Assembly (NCBI GenBank): GCA_002395965.1
Contig: DGVT01000048.1
Span: forward strand, 1 to 15,778
Source: Porphyromonadaceae bacterium UBA4277
Lineage (GTDB): Bacteria; Bacteroidota; Bacteroidia; Bacteroidales; Muribaculaceae
Direction: 5' to 3'
DNA length: 15,778 nucleotides
Below, one piece after another: positions 8,341 through 14,958 of the stretch. A model generated the notes under the pieces. The model saw nothing but the letters and a program-made list of their open reading frames with translations. It did not search any database and had not been told where the DNA came from. A program made the position numbers and the translations under genes. The number at the start of each line of letters is the position of its first letter. Within the stretch, counting starts at the first letter, position 1.

Positions 8341-8491
8341 AAAGTGGTGAATAGCTCAAATTAATGTGAATTGATGGGCACCTGCAAAAATGTGTGTTGA
8401 ATGTCGTCGTGACAAGATGAAGTCATTCCACTCGAGGCCTGAGTGTTCCACCATGTCACTGTACTCCTACTCAAATAACTACATCAGAGCG

Positions 8492-9166
8492 TTAGAGCAA
8501 GTAGGGTACCGAGGGATCGTCGTTGAGGCGGTTAACGTACTCCATGAAGAAGTACCTGATAATGTATTGCTTTTTGAAGTCTTTCATGCCTTCGTAGCGC
8601 ACTTTCAGGTCGTGGTAAGGCTCAAGCAGCTTGCTCATGCGCTTATGGTCGAGCTTATATACTTCGGCAGCATCAAAGTCGATAATATATATGTCGCCTT
8701 GTGTGTCGTCGGGGTCAGGGTCAAAGAGCGTGTCATCGCCCAACAGTGCTCCCAATATGGTCATGCCGGTGCTTGCCCGGTAGTATCTCCACTCGACGTA
8801 GGCAATCTTAGCTGTGAAATACAGCGGAGCCCAAAAGTCCATTTTATTGCAATCACCCTTGAAATTTTGCTGCAGCCACGAGGTGTTTATCATCCATATC
8901 GAGTCACCCACGGTGAGTGCCACGGTCTCGTCGTGCAGGAAGTCGTTTTGGGTCTCGTCAGCCAGTCGGAAGTCGATGATAAACGGGCTGTAGTAGTCGA
9001 TAAACGGGTTGTGAATTTCGGCATCGGGCGTTTGGTCGAAGATTGCTTCCCACGACTCATACACAAAGATTGTGTCGTGCCGCAGGTGGTAGTCCTGCGC
9101 GCCGGCTGTTATCGAGATGACTAATAATGAAATAAATATAGTCAGTTTTTTGCTGAGTGTTTTCAT
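8492..9166 (-). CDS. Exported protein of unknown function
   Basis: This is a 224-residue protein that I do not recognise. A signal peptide is clear: MKTLSKKLTIFISLLVISITAGAQ, with KK, a hydrophobic core and AGAQ cleavage site, so it is periplasmic or surface-exposed. The mature part is rich in aromatic residues, Asp and Tyr, with segments such as DTIFVYESWEAIFDQTPD, NPFIDYYSPFIIDF, KMDFWAPLYFTAKIAYVEWRYY and a GDIYIIDFD strand. It has no cysteine pair, lipobox or repeat. The frame opens at a GTG (9175), but I chose the ATG at 9166, which gives a normal signal peptide. A good promoter lies just upstream, interleaved with that of the divergent DUF2520 operon. An opposite-strand frame overlaps it almost completely but lacks a promoter or signal peptide. 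No T-tailed terminator is visible after the stop. Confidence 0.8.
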   Translation of the reverse strand: MKTLSKKLTIFISLLVISITAGAQDYHLRHDTIFVYESWEAIFDQTPDAEIHNPFIDYYSPFIIDFRLADETQNDFLHDETVALTVGDSIWMINTSWLQQNFKGDCNKMDFWAPLYFTAKIAYVEWRYYRASTGMTILGALLGDDTLFDPDPDDTQGDIYIIDFDAAEVYKLDHKRMSKLLEPYHDLKVRYEGMKDFKKQYIIRYFFMEYVNRLNDDPSVPYLL

Positions 9167-9185
9167 ATTGTGCACATTTATGCTG

Positions 9186-9219
9186 CAAAATTACAAAATC
9201 ATTGGTTAATGTCGTCAAA
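9186..9219 (-). promoter_or_regulatory. Promoter of the exported unknown protein
   Basis: On the minus strand, TTTG (9216-9219) is followed after 22 bases by TAATTTTG (9186-9193), matching the Bacteroidota -33 and -7 elements. It lies 20 bases upstream of the ATG at 9166. Confidence 0.7.
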
Positions 9220-9233
9220 AAATCTTAACTTTG
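9202..9233 (+). promoter_or_regulatory. Promoter of the DUF2520-HAD-PepSY operon
   Basis: TTG (9202-9204) and TAACTTTG (9226-9233), separated by 21 bases, match the Bacteroidota -33 and -7 elements. Transcription should begin near 9240, only about a dozen bases before the ATG at 9252, giving a very short leader. It overlaps the divergent promoter. Confidence 0.75.
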
Positions 9234-9251
9234 TAGCTTAAAATATAGATA

Positions 9252-10058
9252 ATGAGAAAACGCGTTGTTGTATTGGGGTCGGGCAATGTTGCCACGCATT
9301 TGGTACAAGGCTTGATGAGTGAGTGTGATATAGTGCAAGTCTATAGCCGCACACTTGCCCATGCCGTGAGGCTTTCGAGCCGTGTGCCGCGATGCGAGGC
9401 CATCGACAGCCTTGATGCGCTGGTGCATGATGCCGACATATATATAATATGTGTCCCCGACGATGCGATTAGCGGTATAGTGTCGCGCGTTGCCGATAAT
9501 GGCGCGTTGTGGTTGCACACCTCCGGCACCACACCGCTCAGTGTGCTTGCATCTGAGCGTGAAAATTGTGGCGTGCTGTATCCCATGCAGTCGTTCTCGC
9601 GTGAGCTGGCGGTTGACTGGAGTGGGGTGCACATCTTTGTCGAGGGCAGTGATGCTGCTGCATTAAACGTGGTGAAAGAGCTGGCACATGTCCTGTCGCC
9701 CCATGTGGCGGAATGTGACAGTGCCGGGCGCCGGGTGCTGCACATTGCGGCAGTGTTCTCGTGCAATTTTGCCAATCACTTGTGGTGCATTGCCAGCGAA
9801 TTGCTTGAGTCGAAAGGCCTGTCGTTTTCGGCCATGTTGCCGCTTATTCAAAACTCAGTAGATAAGTTGCGCTCCTTGACCCCGCGGCAGTCGCAGACCG
9901 GCCCGGCCACTCGTGGCGATCATGCCGTGATGATGCGCCACATGCAAATGCTCGAAGGCCGTAACCGAGAGATTTACCGTCTGCTCAGCGAAAGCATAAT
10001 GTTTAGCTCCGGAATAAACCCTGACAGTAATTCAGAGTCAAATATAGAGTTAAAATGA
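9252..10058 (+). CDS. Rossmann-like and DUF2520 domain protein
   Basis: This is a 268-residue protein with two recognisable parts. The N-terminal Rossmann domain (about 1-105) starts with the dinucleotide loop VVVLGSGNVATHL (G9-x-G11-x-x-A14) and includes IYIICVPDDAI. The C-terminal DUF2520 helical domain (about 120-255) has the family motifs YPMQSFS (near 110), HIAAVFSCNFANHL and QTGPATRGD (about 215-223). The fold resembles 6-phosphogluconate and pyrroline-5-carboxylate dehydrogenases, so NAD(P)-dependent oxidoreduction is likely, but no substrate is established for the family. It is the first gene of an operon; its TGA stop overlaps the ATG of the HAD phosphatase by four bases. The last 15 residues are Ser/Asn-rich and look disordered. 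Confidence 0.92.
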   Translation: MRKRVVVLGSGNVATHLVQGLMSECDIVQVYSRTLAHAVRLSSRVPRCEAIDSLDALVHDADIYIICVPDDAISGIVSRVADNGALWLHTSGTTPLSVLASERENCGVLYPMQSFSRELAVDWSGVHIFVEGSDAAALNVVKELAHVLSPHVAECDSAGRRVLHIAAVFSCNFANHLWCIASELLESKGLSFSAMLPLIQNSVDKLRSLTPRQSQTGPATRGDHAVMMRHMQMLEGRNREIYRLLSESIMFSSGINPDSNSESNIELK

Positions 10059-10567
10059 TAGATTATTCACAAATAAAGGGTATCGCATTTGATGTGGATG
10101 GCGTGTTGTCGCCGTCTTCTATTCCGCTGCACCCTTCGGGCGAGCCCATGCGCATGGTAAACATCAAGGATGGCTATGCCATTCAGCATGCCGTGAAGCA
10201 TGGCCTGCCCATGGCTATTATCAGTGGTGCCGATGTGAAGGCCATCAGAGTGCGATTTGAGGGCTTGGGTATGACCGACGTGTATTTGGGCGCGTCGATG
10301 AAACTTCCCGTGCTTGAGAAGTGGCTTGCCCTGCATGGCCTGGATGCTTGCGACGTAGCATTTGTGGGCGACGACATCCCCGACCTTCCGGCTATGCGAG
10401 CCGTGGGACTGGCCGTGGCTCCTGCCGATGCCTGCGACGAGGTGAAGGCCGAGGCCGGCCTGGTGCTGCCGTGCAATGGTGGCCAGGGGGTGGCTCGTTA
10501 TCTATTAGAGCGTGTGATGAGAGCTCGTGGTGAGTGGCTCGATGACAAGCATGCCTTCGGTTGGTGA
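10055..10567 (+). CDS. kdsC: KdsC-like HAD phosphatase
   Basis: This is a 170-residue HAD-superfamily phosphatase of the compact, capless C0 type. Motif I is D13-V-D15-G (FDVDGVL) with the nucleophile and acid; motif II is S57 in IISGA; motif III is K83; motif IV is G105-D-D with D110 (GDDIPDLPAM). The later APADA and GGQG segments also match 3-deoxy-D-manno-octulosonate 8-phosphate phosphatase (KdsC), which makes free Kdo for lipid A-core synthesis from cytosolic Kdo-8-P. Length is normal for KdsC tetramers. The ATG overlaps the DUF2520 stop codon by four bases, so translation is probably coupled. The insert around SPSSIPLHPSGEPMR is typical of the family, but the exact substrate is inferred; another small phosphoester is possible. 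Confidence 0.88.
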   Translation: MIDYSQIKGIAFDVDGVLSPSSIPLHPSGEPMRMVNIKDGYAIQHAVKHGLPMAIISGADVKAIRVRFEGLGMTDVYLGASMKLPVLEKWLALHGLDACDVAFVGDDIPDLPAMRAVGLAVAPADACDEVKAEAGLVLPCNGGQGVARYLLERVMRARGEWLDDKHAFGW

Positions 10568-10594
10568 TATCCTGCTCAAGGTGAATGAAGAATT

Positions 10595-11056
10595 GTGAAA
10601 CGATATAGAACTAAAGCGATGCAGCGAGCAGTTATAGCTATTGTAGCGGCCGCAATGATGTCAATGGGTGCTAATGCCGCCGAAGAAGACTTGCAGGAAA
10701 TCAGTCCCGACAAGTTGCCCAAGTTCACTATTAGCATCATACGGTCATATTTTCCCGGGGCCAAAGTGGTGACGGCATTGAAGGAGAAAAGCAAAATCCG
10801 CAATGCCTACGATGTGGTGCTTGACAATGGCGTGAAGTGCGAGTTTGACAAGGAGGGGCAGTGGACTATGGTCGATGCCGGTGATTATCTAATTCCTGAC
10901 CGTATGGTTCCCGGCAAAATCGTGATGTATCTCCAGCGTGGCACGTTCACGGCGCCCGTGGTGAAGATGCACAAGTCGAGGAAGGGCGTTTACACCATCA
11001 TTCTCAAGGATGGTGCCGAGCTGCATTTCGACAGCCAGTTCCGCCCAATAGCATAG
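10595..11056 (+). CDS. PepSY-like (DUF2874-type) exported protein
   Basis: This is a 153-residue exported protein. It has an N-terminal signal sequence ending GANA-AEE, then two similar beta-rich halves: about 43-98 (LPKFTISIIRSYFPGAKV, then YDVVLDNGVKCEFDKEGQW) and about 99-152 (IPDRMVPGKIVMYLQ, then YTIILKDGAELHFDSQF). This doubled pattern is that of the Bacteroidota PepSY-like family, periplasmic and of unknown role; PepSY domains generally are proposed to be peptidase-inhibitory or binding modules. The start is uncertain: GTG at 10595 gives a basic n-region (MKRYRTKAMQR), while ATG at 10619 gives a shorter signal with a single Arg. I chose GTG. It lies 27 bases after the HAD gene and has no promoter of its own, so it is the last gene of the operon, before a bidirectional terminator. 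Confidence 0.85.
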   Translation: MKRYRTKAMQRAVIAIVAAAMMSMGANAAEEDLQEISPDKLPKFTISIIRSYFPGAKVVTALKEKSKIRNAYDVVLDNGVKCEFDKEGQWTMVDAGDYLIPDRMVPGKIVMYLQRGTFTAPVVKMHKSRKGVYTIILKDGAELHFDSQFRPIA

Positions 11057-11126
11057 AAGATAGTGCTCACTACTCGCTGAAGTTATATGGCAAGCTCGCT
11101 GTGATGATAAGTTGAGTTGCCAATGC

Positions 11127-11167
11127 AACAAAAAACGTTCCCGACACTGTCGGGAACGTTTTTTGTT
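11127..11167. terminator. Bidirectional intrinsic terminator
   Basis: The two 20-base arms (11127-11146 and 11148-11167) are perfect reverse complements around one central base. Each arm contains an A6/T6 run outside a G/C-rich stem with the core CGTTCCCGAC, so the hairpin plus T-run works on both strands. It sits between the convergent PepSY-like gene (ends 11056) and the exported protein gene (stop at 11186). Confidence 0.93.
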
Positions 11168-11185
11168 AGGCGTAAGATATTGTGA

Positions 11186-12877
11186 TTACTTCACAATCTT
11201 GGTTACGCTCTTGGTTCCGTCGGCATAGCGGGTCACAACCACGTTCACGCCTTCGAAGGGCTGGTTGCTAACCTGACCGTTAACGTTGACATACTCAACG
11301 CTTGCCACAGCCTTGACAGCGATGTCGTTAACGCCTGTGACGGTGGGAACGGTGAATGCAAACTCGGGACGGAGCGGAGTGCTAACCTCCAGCGGGTCGT
11401 TGCCTTCGGCACGCATCATGCCGGCGGGAGTGTTGGCTGTGCGTGCAGGAGCGATGCAGAACAGGGTCTCCCAACCGTTGTCGCATGCATAAAGGTTGCC
11501 GGCATAGTCCCAAGCGATGTCGTTGAAGCCACGGATGCCGGTATGGTTGCCCGAAGGTGTGCTGATGCGCTGAACCTCGGTCAGGGTGGGGGCACCAAAC
11601 TCATCGTACTCCACGTCGCAGATGGCCAAGATTTGATCGCCTTTCGACAGGGCAATCTGAGAGCCGTCGGGGCTCACGGCGATGCCGCCGCCACGGTTGT
11701 AGGTGAAGCCACCCTCTACATCGGTAACGAAGCTATAGTCCTCTTCCCATTCGCCATCGGCATTCTTGCTCACATGCTTCAGTGTTGGCTGGTCTTCGGT
11801 GGGAGCACCGCGATACTGGGTCCACCAGATGTTGCCATTCTGGTCGTAGTCCAAGCTCACGCTCTGTGCGCTGATGGTGTATTGCATGCTCAAGGGCATG
11901 ATCTCGTCCATCTCGTCGGCTGCGGTTGCCCAAGTGGTGGCAGTTCCGAGAGGATATTCATACATCTGATAGTTGCCATAAGCGAACACTTGGCCACGCT
12001 TCGAGCTCAGGTTGACGATCTTCAGGTTCTCGCCCTCGCCAGTGACGGCGAAGCAGGCCGAATAGCCGCCCACGAAGTTACCGTCGGCGTCATAGAGGCT
12101 GTTGTCAAAGCCGGTAGCCTCGAGCTGGCTCTTCTCGCCCACGAAGATGGGGTTCCACTCAGCCAGATTGTCGGGATTAACCTCATAGAGGGGTTGGCCG
12201 TTCTTGACGTCCAGACCACCCACGAAGATGCGGCCGTCCTTACTGATTTTAACTTTCTTCAGCGCGAAGTTCCTGCCTGTTCCGCCGTTGAGGTCGCCAT
12301 AGGCGTAGTTCTCTTGAAGTTCGGGCAGGGTGTAGCCGTACTTGCCATCGGGGTTAGCGACGCGGTTGAGTTGTGGATCATAGACGTAAATACCTACACC
12401 CACACCAGTGCCTGATGCTGTGCTGGTGAAGTAGTCAGCCGAGCCGTTCACGCTGGGTTGGCACTCAGTGACGAGCATACGGCCGAAGTTGGCACTCATC
12501 GGGTTGTTGTCAACGGCAATGCCGTAGGGGCTCCACATTATGTCCATGAGTTTGCACTCGGCCTCGGCGCGCTCGGCACCCTTGACGCGGATGGCTAAAG
12601 TGTAGGTCTCACCTGTGGTGAGTCCGTCGAATGCCACCAGGGCCTGATGCTCGCCGGCTGTGAGGAATTCCTCACCCAGCTCTACGCTCTTAGCTACGGC
12701 GCCATTGGCGTCGATGAAGTCAACAACTACGCGCTCGGCAGCTGCGTTGAGTGAATAGTTCACTGGCAGATCAGAGGCCGACACATCGCCGGTCGAAGCA
12801 TTGTAGGCATACGGGTTCTGTGCTGTAGCAGCCAGACCGAAAGCCAACATTCCTGCAAAAAGTAATGATTTCTTCAT
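11186..12877 (-). CDS. Exported propeller-like protein with type IX-like C-terminal tail
   Basis: This is a 563-residue secreted protein. Its parts are: signal peptide (1-19, ending ATA-Q); an Ig-like/FlgD-type beta domain (about 35-100, with FIDANGAVAKSVELG and LTTGETYTLAIRV); a beta-propeller-like region (about 112-475) with repeated blades such as WSPYGIAVDNNP, KISKDGRIFVGGLD, VSLDYDQNGNIWW, GGGIAVSPDGSQIAL and FNDIAWDYAGNLYACDN; and a C-terminal tail (about 517-563) of the type IX sorting style, with VEYVNVNGQ, GVNVVVTRYADGTK and a final KIVK. The tail suggests outer-membrane translocation and surface or extracellular location. The propeller resembles NHL/SMP-30 folds, but no catalytic residue set can be named. 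It has its own promoter (12928-12958) and ends at the shared terminator. Function unknown. Confidence 0.88.
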   Translation of the reverse strand: MKKSLLFAGMLAFGLAATAQNPYAYNASTGDVSASDLPVNYSLNAAAERVVVDFIDANGAVAKSVELGEEFLTAGEHQALVAFDGLTTGETYTLAIRVKGAERAEAECKLMDIMWSPYGIAVDNNPMSANFGRMLVTECQPSVNGSADYFTSTASGTGVGVGIYVYDPQLNRVANPDGKYGYTLPELQENYAYGDLNGGTGRNFALKKVKISKDGRIFVGGLDVKNGQPLYEVNPDNLAEWNPIFVGEKSQLEATGFDNSLYDADGNFVGGYSACFAVTGEGENLKIVNLSSKRGQVFAYGNYQMYEYPLGTATTWATAADEMDEIMPLSMQYTISAQSVSLDYDQNGNIWWTQYRGAPTEDQPTLKHVSKNADGEWEEDYSFVTDVEGGFTYNRGGGIAVSPDGSQIALSKGDQILAICDVEYDEFGAPTLTEVQRISTPSGNHTGIRGFNDIAWDYAGNLYACDNGWETLFCIAPARTANTPAGMMRAEGNDPLEVSTPLRPEFAFTVPTVTGVNDIAVKAVASVEYVNVNGQVSNQPFEGVNVVVTRYADGTKSVTKIVK

Positions 12878-12927
12878 GCTTTTTTGTTGTTTAGAAGTTA
12901 ATAATTTGGTTAGTTCAATATCAAGCG

Positions 12928-12958
12928 CAAATTTACTATTTTTTTTGTTATGCGCAAA
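12928..12958 (-). promoter_or_regulatory. Promoter of the 563-residue exported protein
   Basis: On the minus strand, TTTG (12955-12958) is followed after 19 bases by TAAATTTG (12928-12935), an excellent match to Bacteroidota -33 and -7 elements, about 50 bases upstream of the ATG at 12877. Confidence 0.8.
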
Positions 12959-13011
12959 TAATATAGCCTAAAAATTGCGAAATAGAGACTGGAATAATGG
13001 GGAATGATAGG

Positions 13012-13027
13012 GACTGCCCGGGCAGTC
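13012..13027. repeat. 16-base perfect palindrome
   Basis: GACTGCCCGGGCAGTC is its own reverse complement. It sits in a GC-rich patch (13012-13058) with a second set of arms, GTCGGC (13025-13030) and GCCGAC (13048-13053), that shares bases with it. The patch lies between the terminator of one minus-strand gene and the promoter of the next. Role unknown. Confidence 0.6.
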
Positions 13028-13060
13028 GGCACCGCTGTGGCCGCCGGGCCGACCGGGATG

Positions 13061-13094
13061 AAAAAAGTAGCAGCCACACCACCGTGGCTGCTAC
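13061..13094 (-). terminator. Intrinsic terminator of the 512-residue exported protein gene
   Basis: An 11-base-pair perfect stem pairs 13067-13077 with 13084-13094 (GTAGCAGCCAC and its complement) around a 6-base loop. On the minus strand it is followed by six T (13061-13066). Confidence 0.9.
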
Positions 13095-13176
13095 CTTAGA
13101 TTTTCCTTAGATTTTCCTTAGGCTTTCCTAGGGCTTTCTAGGCTTTCCTAGGGCTTCCTAAGATCTTCTGGGATTT
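13094..13176 (-). repeat. Degenerate 11-base tandem repeat in a 3' untranslated region
   Basis: About eight units of 9-11 bases follow one another: CCTTAGATTTT twice, CCTTAGGCTTT, CCTAGGGCTTT, CTAGGCTTT, CCTAGGGCTT, CCTAAGATCTT and CTGGGATTT (plus-strand reading). The array ends one base before the stop codon of the minus-strand gene (TAA at 13178-13180), and the terminator stem begins at its other end. Unit length varies, so it is not a coding period. Two units contain the self-complementary CCTAGG. Confidence 0.85.
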
Positions 13177-13177
13177 C

Positions 13178-14716
13178 TTACTTGATCACGACTTTGCGTC
13201 CGGCGTTGATGTAGATGCCGGCAGCAGTGGGAACGCCGTTGATCTTCATACCCTGGATGTTGTACCAGGTGTTGTCTTGAGCCTTAGCGGTCTCAATGTC
13301 GGTAACGGCAGTGTGGGTGTCGTTCTGCTTAACTTCCATCACAAATGGAGCCTTGATGCCATTGAATGTTGTGGGAGCTTCCTTGATGGTGATGGTGTAG
13401 TTGCCTGCATTCTGGATGCGGAAGTTAGCGCCGTCAATGAGGGCGATGCCATTCTCAAGGAGCTCTTCGGTAATCAGGAAGTAGCCCACCTGGTTCTCGT
13501 CAAGGCCGCCAAACCATGTCCAGCCACCGTCTTCGGCAGGAGTGATGATCTTGAATTCGTCTTCGGCACTGAGGTCGAGTGTTGCGGCATAGCCACCTTC
13601 AACCTCTTCCATGGGGATGCGTCCTTCCGGGTTCTGCCAGTTCCAGCCATTGAACGAGCCCACTACATAGAACTCGTCGATGCCTTGCTCTTCCTGCTCG
13701 AGAGTCATCTTGTAAACTTCCATGCTCTTGCCGGGGACGTACTGATAGATAATAACACCATCTTCGGTAACCTCAGCATTCAGCCAGTTAGCCTGGAAGC
13801 CATTGGGTGCAGCTGCGATGGTCGGTTGTTTTACAAACAGAGGAGCTTCTGCGCCAATCTCATAGATTGCGAAACCATCGTAGTAGGCATTGTTAGCTTT
13901 TCCGCAAGGATAAACAACGAAGTTTTTGCCATTGAAGGCAAAGAAATTGGCACCATTCTGGTTGCAACGCATAATACCATCGGCAGTAGTTGGAATAGCA
14001 ATTTGCTCGCCTTCGAGGTTGTCACCATTAAAATAATAGAGGAATGGATTTCCACCACGCTGATAGTAGAAAATAGCGTCGTTGCCGTCGGCATCAACCA
14101 CAGCATTGATGGTGGTCATGTTATCGGCACCAGGACCGGGATTCAAAATAGGGCTGTAGCAGTCCTCACCAAGCACTTCTCCGTTTTCGTAGAAGTGGCG
14201 GCGCAGGCTCTGGTCGGCTGGCAGACCGGGCAAATACAGCTCACCGTATTCGAGCAGGTTGCCATAGGCGCGGCCGAGCACGTCGAGGCGTCCGTTATTA
14301 GGAGCACCGCCACCCAGAGGCAGGTCGGTTACTTCAGCCGTTGCGGGGTCGATAACGCGAATCATGGGAGTCGCGTCGTCGAAGAACCAGCTATTAGCTT
14401 CTGGGAATGTGGCAAGGCTCACGATAAGGTGGCCAGCTTGGTCGGTGCTAATACCGCAGTTGAATCCACCGGGGAATTGCTCGTTGGCCAGTCCGTTTTC
14501 GCCATAAACCACCACCTTGGGCTCAATAGCCTCGGTGGTCTGGGTGGCGACGGCACCCTTGTTGTTGATGTAGAACTTGCCATTGAGTCCTACGCCCTGA
14601 CGACAGTCGGCAGCTACGGGGACGTCTTCAGAACCCCAGAGCTTTTCTACCTTGTACTGAGCGTTAACGCTCGTTACCATAGCAGCAGTGGCTGCGAGAA
14701 GTAAAAGTTTTTTCAT
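13178..14716 (-). CDS. Exported propeller-like protein with SusE/CBM-like module and C-terminal tail
   Basis: This is a 512-residue secreted protein. Its parts are: signal peptide (1-19, ending VNA-Q); a beta-strand-rich, propeller-like region (about 22-340) with motifs such as GVGLNGKFYINNKG, CGISTDQAGHLIVSL, INAVVDADGNDAIFYY and FFAFNGKNFVVYP; an immunoglobulin-like module (about 347-446) with FYVVGSFNGWNW and the following segments through FKIITPAEDGGWTWFGG, which resembles SusE/SusF or CBM20/48-type glycan-binding modules; and a C-terminal type IX-like tail (about 480-512) with WYNIQGMKING, GIYINAGRKVVIK. Surface or extracellular glycan binding is a reasonable guess, not a demonstration. 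It has its own promoter (14764-14793) and terminator. Its propeller does not look closely related in sequence to that of the neighbouring 563-residue protein. Confidence 0.88.
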   Translation of the reverse strand: MKKLLLLAATAAMVTSVNAQYKVEKLWGSEDVPVAADCRQGVGLNGKFYINNKGAVATQTTEAIEPKVVVYGENGLANEQFPGGFNCGISTDQAGHLIVSLATFPEANSWFFDDATPMIRVIDPATAEVTDLPLGGGAPNNGRLDVLGRAYGNLLEYGELYLPGLPADQSLRRHFYENGEVLGEDCYSPILNPGPGADNMTTINAVVDADGNDAIFYYQRGGNPFLYYFNGDNLEGEQIAIPTTADGIMRCNQNGANFFAFNGKNFVVYPCGKANNAYYDGFAIYEIGAEAPLFVKQPTIAAAPNGFQANWLNAEVTEDGVIIYQYVPGKSMEVYKMTLEQEEQGIDEFYVVGSFNGWNWQNPEGRIPMEEVEGGYAATLDLSAEDEFKIITPAEDGGWTWFGGLDENQVGYFLITEELLENGIALIDGANFRIQNAGNYTITIKEAPTTFNGIKAPFVMEVKQNDTHTAVTDIETAKAQDNTWYNIQGMKINGVPTAAGIYINAGRKVVIK

Positions 14717-14763
14717 AAGATTGAAAATTTTAGGTTAATACTAAAGTTTCGTTAATCATCGAG

Positions 14764-14793
14764 CAAAGATAAAAATAATAATTGAAACTGCAA
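14764..14793 (-). promoter_or_regulatory. Promoter of the 512-residue exported protein
   Basis: On the minus strand, TTG (14791-14793) is followed after 19 bases by TATCTTTG (14764-14771), matching the Bacteroidota -33 and -7 elements. It lies 47 bases upstream of the ATG at 14716. Confidence 0.75.
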
Positions 14794-14865
14794 TATAAGT
14801 TATAGATTTTTTTTAGTGAAATGACTGATAGCCGTAGTGATGCAGTAAAAAAATGCGAAAAAACA

Positions 14866-14895
14866 TTGCCGGGTCGTGAAAAATGTGTACCTTTG
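14866..14895 (+). promoter_or_regulatory. Promoter of rpsA
   Basis: TTG (14866-14868) and TACCTTTG (14888-14895), separated by 19 bases, match the Bacteroidota -33 and -7 elements. The leader would be about 55-60 bases, with no Shine-Dalgarno sequence before the ATG at 14959. Confidence 0.75.
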
Positions 14896-14958
14896 CAGCT
14901 GCTTTGTCGGGAACGAATCTGACGAGGCGTAATTAACTCACTTTTATTAACTTATTAA

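Larger units (their letters stand above)
12878..13177. other. 300-base intergenic region with promoter, GC-rich palindrome, terminator and repeat
   Basis: No gene is seen. From left to right it holds the minus-strand promoter of the gene ending at 12877 (12928-12958), a GC-rich patch with the palindrome GACTGCCCGGGCAGTC (13012-13027), the terminator of the 13178-14716 gene (13061-13094), and a tandem repeat array (13094-13176) between that terminator and its stop codon. Confidence 0.7.

Noticed and set aside
8437..8453. CACTC/GAGTG inverted repeat as a terminator of the exported unknown protein gene
   Set aside because: The arms are only five bases and no T-run follows on the minus strand.
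8390..9124. A 244-codon plus-strand frame opposite the exported unknown protein
   Set aside because: It lacks a promoter and a signal peptide, whereas the opposite strand has both.
11543..12415. A 290-codon plus-strand frame opposite the 563-residue exported protein
   Set aside because: It has no start signal, and the antisense strand carries the signal peptide, domains and promoter.
13277..14704. A 475-codon open frame on the plus strand, antisense to the 512-residue exported protein gene
   Set aside because: It has no promoter, and its product looks like low-information antisense translation. The minus-strand frame has a signal peptide, a modular layout, a promoter and a terminator.
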